The notes under the pieces: generated by a model | The model's input: the letters and a program-made list of their open reading frames with translations, nothing else | What the model was told of the DNA's origin: nothing | The model's database searches: none | In this document: piece by piece, positions 58,531-64,000 of the stretch | How positions within the stretch are numbered: the stretch's first letter is position 1 | Layout: every line of letters begins with the position of its first letter | Assembly: GCA_016700055.1 (NCBI GenBank) | Contig: CP064997.1 | Span: 868,001-932,000 of the forward strand | Length of the DNA stretch: 64,000 bases | Direction: 5' to 3' | Source of the DNA: Actinomycetota bacterium | Lineage (GTDB): Bacteria > Actinomycetota > Acidimicrobiia > Acidimicrobiales > Ilumatobacteraceae | Made by a program: the position numbers and the translations under genes

Positions 58531-59706
58531 ATGGAGATCGCGTACACGCCCGAGCAGGAGGCGATGCGCTCCGAGCTGCGGGCGTACTACGAGCGCCTGC
58601 TCGACCCCGACACCGTGGCCGAGATGGCCGACGGTCACGGCGTCGGCGACGCCAACCGCCGGGTGTGGAAGCAGATGTGCGCGGACGGCTGGGCGGGCAT
58701 CGGCTGGCCGAAGGAGTACGGCGGCCAGGGCCGGTCGGCGATCGAGCAGTTCATCTTCTTCGACGAGTCGATGCGCTCGGGCGCGCCGGTGCCGATGCTG
58801 ACGATCAACTCCGTCGGGCCGACGATCATGGCCTTCGGCTCCGAAGAGCAGAAGGAGTTCTTCCTCCCCCGGATCCTCTCCGGCGACCTGCACTTCTGCA
58901 TCGGGTACTCGGAGCCCGGCGCGGGCACCGACCTCGCCTCGCTGACCACCCGAGCGGTGCGTGACGGCGACGAGTACGTGATCAACGGGCAGAAGATGTG
59001 GACCTCGCTGTCCAGCGGTGCGGACTACTGCTGGCTCGCCGTGCGCACCGATCCCGACGTGAAGAAGCACAAGGGAATCAGCATCCTCGCCGTGCCGATG
59101 GATACTCCCGGCATCTCGCTGCAGCCGCTGCGCCTGATGAGCGAGCACGACATCAATGCCGTCTACTTCGACGACGTGCGCGTCCCGGTATCGAGCTGTG
59201 TCGGCGGCGAGAACCAGGGGTGGACGCTGATCACGAACCAGCTCAACCACGAGCGCGTGACGCTCTGCTCCACCGGTGTCGTCGAACGCGCGCTCACCGA
59301 CACTCGGGCCTGGGCGCAGCAGACGCTGCTACCCGACGGCCGGCGCGTGATCGACCAGGAGTGGGTGCAGCTCAACCTGGCGCGGGTCCACGCCAAGCTC
59401 GACGTGCTGCGGCTGATGAACTGGCAGGTCGCGTGGGAGGCCACGCAGGGCAAGCTCGACATCGGGCACTGCTCGGCGATCAAGGTGTACGGCACCGAGC
59501 TGAACCTCGAGGCGTTCCGGCTGCTGTTCGAGGTGTTCGGCCCGCCGGGCTACCTGAAGGCGGGTACACCCGGAGCAGTAGTGCAATCCCGGCTGGAATC
59601 GCTCTCCAGGGGGATGTTGATCTTGACCTTCGGAGGCGGCACGAACGAGATGCAGCGCGACCTGATCACCATGTTCTCCCTCGGCTTCCCCCGGGCGGCG
59701 CGCTGA
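58531..59706 (+). CDS. Acyl-CoA dehydrogenase, larger subunit of a steroid-type pair
   Basis: A 391-residue FAD-dependent dehydrogenase: CIGYSEPGAGTDLASL near residue 129 and VINGQKMWTSLSSGADY near residue 150 are the flavin/substrate signatures; FGPPGYLKAG and FGGGTNEMQRD close the C-terminal domain. The canonical catalytic Glu (YEGT) is replaced by Gly (FGGGT), as in FadE26/ChsE4-like enzymes that form alpha2beta2 tetramers. The next gene, overlapping by one base, supplies the second subunit. It probably introduces a double bond into a steroid-derived acyl-CoA. Confidence 0.85.
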   Translation: MEIAYTPEQEAMRSELRAYYERLLDPDTVAEMADGHGVGDANRRVWKQMCADGWAGIGWPKEYGGQGRSAIEQFIFFDESMRSGAPVPMLTINSVGPTIMAFGSEEQKEFFLPRILSGDLHFCIGYSEPGAGTDLASLTTRAVRDGDEYVINGQKMWTSLSSGADYCWLAVRTDPDVKKHKGISILAVPMDTPGISLQPLRLMSEHDINAVYFDDVRVPVSSCVGGENQGWTLITNQLNHERVTLCSTGVVERALTDTRAWAQQTLLPDGRRVIDQEWVQLNLARVHAKLDVLRLMNWQVAWEATQGKLDIGHCSAIKVYGTELNLEAFRLLFEVFGPPGYLKAGTPGAVVQSRLESLSRGMLILTFGGGTNEMQRDLITMFSLGFPRAAR

Positions 59707-60761
59707 TGGACTTCTCGTTCACGCCCGACCAGGACGAGCTGCGCGCTCTGACCCGGCGCATCCTCGACGACACCTGCACGCCCGACCACCTGCGCGACGT
59801 CGCTCAGACCGAGTCCGGCACCGACCTCCAGCTCTGGTCCGCGCTCGGTGCGGCGGGGATCGTGGGCATCGCTCTGCCAGAGGCAGCCGGCGGAGGTGGA
59901 TACGGCTTCTTGGAGACAGCGATCGTGCTCGAGGAGGTCGCGCGGGCGGCTGCCCCGGTGCCCGCGTTCGCCGTGACGGCACTTGCCGGACCCGCGCTCG
60001 GCGGGCGGCCCGATCTGCTCGACGGAGTGGCGAGCGGCGAGGTGGTCGTCACCGCCGCGCTGCACGAACCCGTCGGCGACCCCTCGGCGCCGGCCACCGC
60101 GGCCGACGACGGAACCCTCACCGGCACCAAGGTGTGCGTTCCCCATGGGCTCGTCGCCAGCCGGTTCGTCGTATCCGCGACCGACGGCCTCTACGTGGTC
60201 GAGCGTGACGCGAGCGGGCTCGAGATCACGCGCCAGGACACCACCACCGGCGTGCCCGACGCGATGCTCGTTCTCGACCGCACCCCGGCCGAGCGCCTCG
60301 GCGGCCCCGACGAGGTCACTGCGCTGTTGCACCGCGGCACCGCCGCCGCGTGCGTGATGAGTGCCGGCGCGTGTGCGGCGGCCCTCGCGCTCACTGCGGA
60401 GTACACCGTGTCTCGGCGCCAGTTCGACAAGCCGATCGCCTCGTTCCAGGCCGTCAGCCAGCGCGCCGGCGACGCGTACATCGACACCGAGGCGGTACGG
60501 CTCACCGCGTGGCAGGCGGCGTGGCGACTCGCCAACGGCATGCCCGTAGAGGAGCACCTGCTCTCGGCCAAGTTCTGGGCCGCCGAGGGCGGGTGGCGCG
60601 TCGCCCAGGCTGCGCACCACGTGCACGGCGGAGTCGGCGTCGACCGCGACTACCCGCTGCACAGGTACTTCCTGATGCTGAAACAGCTCGAACTGCAGCT
60701 CGGCTCGGCCCAACCGAGCCTCTCCCGTCTCGGCAAGCTGCTCGCCGACACGCCGGTCTAG
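59706..60761 (+). CDS. Acyl-CoA dehydrogenase, smaller subunit of a steroid-type pair
   Basis: A 351-residue partner subunit. The N-terminal domain (DFSFTPDQDELRALTRRIL) and C-terminal region with RRQFDKPIASFQAVSQR, DTEAVRLTAWQAAWRL and HHVHGGVGVDRDYPLHRYF are clear, but the middle domain is poorly conserved. This is typical of FadE27/ChsE5-like subunits, whose arginine and glycine-rich C-terminal loop contacts FAD of the partner. TGATG coupling with the larger subunit. DUF2889 follows after 4 bp. Confidence 0.83.
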   Translation: MDFSFTPDQDELRALTRRILDDTCTPDHLRDVAQTESGTDLQLWSALGAAGIVGIALPEAAGGGGYGFLETAIVLEEVARAAAPVPAFAVTALAGPALGGRPDLLDGVASGEVVVTAALHEPVGDPSAPATAADDGTLTGTKVCVPHGLVASRFVVSATDGLYVVERDASGLEITRQDTTTGVPDAMLVLDRTPAERLGGPDEVTALLHRGTAAACVMSAGACAAALALTAEYTVSRRQFDKPIASFQAVSQRAGDAYIDTEAVRLTAWQAAWRLANGMPVEEHLLSAKFWAAEGGWRVAQAAHHVHGGVGVDRDYPLHRYFLMLKQLELQLGSAQPSLSRLGKLLADTPV

Positions 60762-60765
60762 CGCC

Positions 60766-61431
60766 ATGAGGGAGAGCACCGACATCCTGCCGCCCGATCC
60801 CGACCTGCAGGAGATCCACCAGCGCGACTACGTGGTGCGGGCGTGGAAGATCGACGACAGCTCGATGCTGCTGCGTGGCGGGGTGCGTGACCAGAAGCCA
60901 CCGGGGCTCTACGTGGAGGGCGACCCAGACCCGATCACCATCCACCACATGGTCGTCGAGCTCACGGTCAGCTTCCCCGCACTCGAGATCACAGCCGCGC
61001 ACGTGCTGTTCGAGACCCACCCGCACACCTATTGCCCGACCATCACCGAGCACTACGGCAAGCTCGTCGGCTTGTCCATCGCCCGCGGGTTCACCCACAA
61101 GGTGCGTGAGCTGTTCGGCGGCCCGCGCGGGTGCACCCACACCACCGCGCTGTTGCAGGCCATGGCGCCGGTGGCCGTCCAGTGCACGTGGAGCATGCGC
61201 GTCGCCCACGCCCGCGCCGATGGTGAGCCGGGGCGGCCGGCGATGAACGCGCAGCAGCGCAAGGCAGCCTTCGACTCCAACCTGAACACCTGCCACGTTT
61301 GGGACGAGCACGGCGAGCGAGTCGCTGCGCTGCGCAACGGCGAGGTGCCCGAGCCGCCGATGCAGGTGACCCGGCGCCTGATCGAGCTCGGTCGCGACCC
61401 CCGGGAGTTCTTCGCCGGCCGCGACGGCTAA
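60766..61431 (+). CDS. DUF2889 family protein
   Basis: A 221-residue cytosolic protein of DUF2889. Family landmarks are HHMVVELTVSFPALEITAAHVLFETHPHTYCP (about 60-92), GLSIARGFTHKVRELFGGPRGCTHTTALL (about 104-132) with the conserved GCTH, and a C-terminal helix. Function unknown; in actinobacteria it often neighbours steroid and aromatic catabolism genes. It is coupled to the dehydrogenase pair and overlaps the HNH gene tail to tail by 4 bp. Confidence 0.8.
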   Translation: MRESTDILPPDPDLQEIHQRDYVVRAWKIDDSSMLLRGGVRDQKPPGLYVEGDPDPITIHHMVVELTVSFPALEITAAHVLFETHPHTYCPTITEHYGKLVGLSIARGFTHKVRELFGGPRGCTHTTALLQAMAPVAVQCTWSMRVAHARADGEPGRPAMNAQQRKAAFDSNLNTCHVWDEHGERVAALRNGEVPEPPMQVTRRLIELGRDPREFFAGRDG

Positions 61432-62753
61432 TTGCCGTCTGCGTCTTTGTCGTTCGGGTCGTCGTCGTTCGGGTCGTCGTCTCCGTCGTCGTCATTCGCT
61501 TCTTCTTCGGCGGCCGCCGCGTCTTCGGCGGCTTGTGCTTGTTGGTTGCGCCAGCGGATGAGGGCGCGGAGGCGGTCGAGGTCGTCGATCGGTCTCACGG
61601 GTTGGGGTTTGACCTGGTGGTGGTCGCTGACGTCGGGGTGGCGGTTGTGGAAGGCGCACAGCAGTCGCCCGTTGAACTGGCTGGTCTGCCCGCCATCACG
61701 CCAGGCGGTGATGTGGTCGACGTCGCAACGCTCGACCGGCTGGTAGCAGCCTGAGCTGTGTTGGCAGCGGCGGTCACGGACTTCGATCGCGCGGCGTAGG
61801 GCGCCGGTGAAGCGTCGTTTGTGGGTGACGGCGATGACGGTGGTCTTGTTGTCGAAGATCACCGATTCCACTAGTGCGTCGTTGACCAGTCCGGCTGCTT
61901 GGCCGGGGGTGATCACGGTGCCGTTGGACAGCTCACACATGTGGCGCAGTGTTTCGTCGCCGACGAGCACGGTGATCAGTGGTCGTTGGCGGCCGGTCTT
62001 GGACGCGGCTGATCGTTTGGCCATCTCCACCAACGCCGCCGCCCGCCGCTGCGAGGCGGTGCGCACGGTCAACGAAGCCTTGTCGGCGAGCAGCAGTTGG
62101 CGTTCCAGACGCTGTAGTTCGTTGGTGAACACCGCCCCCGATATCGCGTCGAGTTGGCCGTTGATCACCACGGTGCCGTCCAAGGTCGCGGACGCGTGCA
62201 ACGTGTTGGCGCTTTCGTTGCGTTCGGCTTCTTCCTCGGCTGCGGCGGCGTCGGCGCGTTGGCGCCAGTACTTGACGAGCTGTTCGGCGTCGGGGAACGG
62301 CAACCTGGAGCATTGGTCGACGAGCCATTGCTCGCTGTCGGCGAACGCGGCTTGGCAGGGTTCCTTGCGCGCCTTGGCGAACAGGTACACGTGATCCAAC
62401 GACAGCCGACCAGCGTCGATCGCCGCTGCGGTCTTCGTCATCACCGCTAGGTCACGCGCCCGGGCGATCTCCACCCTGGCCGAATGCGTCGAGGTGTTCG
62501 TCTCTCGGGCCAGGCGGTGGGCGGGGCTGCGCGACCCGTCGCCGGCCCACACCCCCCGCACGTCCCAGCGGCGGATCACAGCGGCGCGAGCCACACCCAA
62601 CCGGGCGGTGCAGCGCTGCACCGCGATCGTCAACGCGTGCAATCTGTCGTCAGACAGACCGACGAGATCGAGCCGAGAGAGGGCATCGACACCGGCGTTC
62701 AAAGCCGCCAGCGCCTCATCCTCGACCCCTACAACCCCAACTGCGGGTTCCAT
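61428..62753 (-). CDS. DUF222-HNH endonuclease-like protein (13E12 family)
   Basis: A 441-residue protein with an N-terminal DUF222 helical region (about 10-300) and C-terminal HNH nuclease motif: RDRRCQHSSGCYQPVERCDVDHITAWRDGG ... NGRLLCAFHNRHP, containing the C-x4-C, DVDHI and LLC-x2-HN zinc/metal ligands. The tail is an Asp/Asn-rich run. This is the 13E12 repeat family of mycobacteria, some members of which are SOS-induced. Base use is less GC-rich than the neighbours (many T-rich codons). The promoter carries a LexA box. Likely role: DNA-damage-linked nuclease or selfish element; evidence for mobility is missing. Confidence 0.85.
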   Translation of the reverse strand: MEPAVGVVGVEDEALAALNAGVDALSRLDLVGLSDDRLHALTIAVQRCTARLGVARAAVIRRWDVRGVWAGDGSRSPAHRLARETNTSTHSARVEIARARDLAVMTKTAAAIDAGRLSLDHVYLFAKARKEPCQAAFADSEQWLVDQCSRLPFPDAEQLVKYWRQRADAAAAEEEAERNESANTLHASATLDGTVVINGQLDAISGAVFTNELQRLERQLLLADKASLTVRTASQRRAAALVEMAKRSAASKTGRQRPLITVLVGDETLRHMCELSNGTVITPGQAAGLVNDALVESVIFDNKTTVIAVTHKRRFTGALRRAIEVRDRRCQHSSGCYQPVERCDVDHITAWRDGGQTSQFNGRLLCAFHNRHPDVSDHHQVKPQPVRPIDDLDRLRALIRWRNQQAQAAEDAAAAEEEANDDDGDDDPNDDDPNDKDADGN

Positions 62754-62759
62754 CAGACC

Positions 62760-62787
62760 AGTATACGAACGTATGTTCGTCTTACAA
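62760..62787 (-). promoter_or_regulatory. SOS promoter with LexA (Cheo) box
   Basis: Minus strand: -35 TTGTAA (62782-62787), 16-bp spacer, -10 TATACT (62760-62765), ending 6 nt before ATG 62753. The spacer holds the dyad ACGAAC-N4-GTTCGT (62765-62780), matching the actinobacterial LexA box CGAAC-N4-GTTCG. LexA bound there would block the promoter. Confidence 0.8.
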
Positions 62788-62813
62788 CCAACAATCGAAG
62801 AAATCTGCCTACT

Positions 62814-64000
62814 TCACTGCGCGATGCCGAGTCGGCGTTCGGCCTCTTGGCGGGCCCACTGGTAGTCGGCCTTGCCGACGGCGGTGCGCTGCACGGTCGG
62901 TACGAACTCGATCGCCTTCGGCGACTTGTAGTCGGCGACGAGCGTGCGGCAATGCGCGACCAGGTCGTCGACGCTGACCGTGGAGTCCGCGCGCAGCTGG
63001 ACGAGCGCGGTCACCTGCTGGCCCCAGCGCTCGTTGGGCGTGCCGACGACCACCGCGTCGAAGACGTCGGGGTGATGCTTCAGGGCCGCCTCGACCTCTT
63101 CCGGGTAGATCTTCTCTCCACCGGAGTTGATGCTGACCGACCCCCGGCCGAGCACGCTGATCGAGCCGTCGTCCTCGATGCGCGCGAAGTCGCCGGGGAT
63201 CACCCACCGCTTGCCGTCGAAGGTGGGGAACGTGGCTGCGGTCTTCTCCGGGTCCTTGAAGTAACCGAGGGGGATGTTGCCGCTGCGGGCGAGCTTGCCG
63301 ACCTCGCCCACCGCGCACTGGTGCCCGTCGTCGCCGAGCACGGTCGTGTCTGCTCCGGTGAAGAACCGGGGGGCGGCGTGGCCCTCGCCGGCGTCGGGGC
63401 GCGCGCCGGCCGCCCCTGTCTCGGACGCGCCGTAGCTGTCGAGGATGGCCACGTTCGGAAGCGCGTGGCGAAGCTGCTCACGCACGCTCGCGGAGAGCGG
63501 CGCACCTCCGTTGCCGATCGCGAACATGGCGGAGAGGTCGAAGTCGGGACGGTCGGGACGGAGCAGCGCCTCGGCGAGGGGCCGGGCCATCGCGTCGCCG
63601 ATGGTGCCGATGCTGTTCGCCCCCGAACGGGCGGCGAGCGACCAGACCTCGAGCGGGTCGAAATGGGGCAGCGAATACAACACGAAGACGCCCCCGGACG
63701 TGAACGCGTTGCCCATCATCCACTGGGCCCCGCCGTGCATCATCGGCCCGAGCCCCATCAGCCGCGCCTGGCCGAGCGCCGCCGCGGCCTCCTCGCCGAG
63801 CTGTTCGGCCCGCTCGATCGGCCTGTTCGCGCGTCCCGAGTTGAAGGCGGCGAGGAGGATGTCCTCGTGGCGCCAGATGACTCCTTTCGGCATGCCTGTG
63901 GTACCGCCGGTGTAGACGAGGTAGAGGTCGTCGGCCGTACGGCCGGGAAAGTCACGCTGCGGAGACGCCGCGCTGAGCGCGTCTTCGTACTCGTCGCCGA
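62814..64000 (-). CDS. FadD-type acyl-CoA synthetase, cut by the window end
   Basis: The C-terminal 395 residues of a FadD ligase; the N-terminal part lies beyond 64000 and the frame is open to the edge, so it is not a pseudogene. P-loop YTGGTTGMPKGVIWRHEDI, acyl-adenylate region LDSYGASETGAAG, hinge VLGRGSVSINSGGEKIYPEEV and catalytic lysine in TAVGKADYQWAR. The WRHED form after the P-loop matches the FadD17/FadD19 group, as in the gene at 41327. It probably activates another sterol-derived acid. Confidence 0.85.
   Translation of the reverse strand, partial: GDEYEDALSAASPQRDFPGRTADDLYLVYTGGTTGMPKGVIWRHEDILLAAFNSGRANRPIERAEQLGEEAAAALGQARLMGLGPMMHGGAQWMMGNAFTSGGVFVLYSLPHFDPLEVWSLAARSGANSIGTIGDAMARPLAEALLRPDRPDFDLSAMFAIGNGGAPLSASVREQLRHALPNVAILDSYGASETGAAGARPDAGEGHAAPRFFTGADTTVLGDDGHQCAVGEVGKLARSGNIPLGYFKDPEKTAATFPTFDGKRWVIPGDFARIEDDGSISVLGRGSVSINSGGEKIYPEEVEAALKHHPDVFDAVVVGTPNERWGQQVTALVQLRADSTVSVDDLVAHCRTLVADYKSPKAIEFVPTVQRTAVGKADYQWARQEAERRLGIAQ

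Noticed and set aside
61428..62753. HNH gene as part of an insertion sequence or group II intron
   Set aside because: No terminal inverted repeats, target duplication or intron structure around it; the DUF222-HNH layout fits the free-standing 13E12 family.
62814..64000. FadD gene as an N-terminally deleted fragment
   Set aside because: The frame stays open to base 64000 with conserved sequence before the P-loop; it is cut by the window.

Overview
The window is high-GC, densely packed DNA from an actinobacterium that degrades steroids. The taxonomic signs are two genes of the F420-dependent luciferase-like family type plus a third relative, an actinobacterial LexA (Cheo) box in front of a 13E12-type DUF222/HNH gene, many promoters that place the transcription start on or next to the start codon, and close counterparts of the Mycobacterium tuberculosis cholesterol genes. 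Gene order and content differ from mycobacteria (no Mce4, no KstR or KstR2 gene here), so a deeper actinobacterial lineage such as Acidimicrobiia is plausible, but that is inference. I place 65 protein genes. No intergenic gap exceeds about 155 bp, and I see no tRNA, rRNA, CRISPR array or complete insertion sequence. No gene in the window looks like a transcription factor.

Layout. 1-9.9 kb: mixed metabolism (membrane protein, MFS exporter, amidase, DUF952/SDR pair, F420-type oxidoreductase, histone-deacetylase-like amidohydrolase, cupin, cytochrome P450), ending in a tandem pair of near-identical palindromes and an SDR. 10.9-19.6 kb: a nine-gene plus-strand run led by echA20-ipdA-ipdB-ipdC, the genes that open the last steroid rings (C and D), followed by a MaoC hydratase, SDR, MFS transporter, Rieske oxygenase and CoA ligase. 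19.7-24.5 kb (minus): CYP142-like P450, CaiB/BaiF CoA-transferase, acyl-CoA dehydrogenase and an old-yellow-enzyme reductase. 24.6-28.8 kb: an orphan ABC solute-binding lipoprotein, then an HMG-CoA-synthase-like/OB-fold fusion with a thiolase. 28.8-40.2 kb: accessory genes (molybdopterin oxidoreductase, SnoaL-like proteins, APH-like kinase, epimerase, EthD-like and ThDP-like proteins, several SDRs, one of them degenerate).

40.2-53.7 kb looks like a sterol side-chain and uptake block. AMACR and a FadD19-like CoA ligase lie opposite echA19 and a luciferase-like oxidoreductase. Next come ltp3/ltp4-like thiolase-fold proteins with two OB-fold partners, divergent from an ABC importer (lipoprotein, fused LivH-LivM permease, two ATPases, small membrane protein). 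53.7-57.9 kb: a four-gene operon of PLP decarboxylase, SDR, F420-type oxidoreductase and cyclase of unknown pathway. 58-64 kb: GNAT, two steroid-type acyl-CoA dehydrogenase subunits, DUF2889 protein, the SOS-box HNH gene and a FadD cut by the window end.

How the parts could fit: P450 oxidation of the side-chain end, CoA activation (FadD), stereo-inversion (AMACR), beta-oxidation (acyl-CoA dehydrogenases, EchA19, MaoC, SDRs), retro-aldol or thiolytic cleavage (Ltp and OB-fold proteins), then ring C/D opening by EchA20, IpdC and IpdAB. Three near-identical palindromes, TTCTGAYG-N3-YGTCAGAW, sit before echA20, before the HMGCS-like fusion and between the ltp and importer operons. They suggest one local regulator ties these blocks together.
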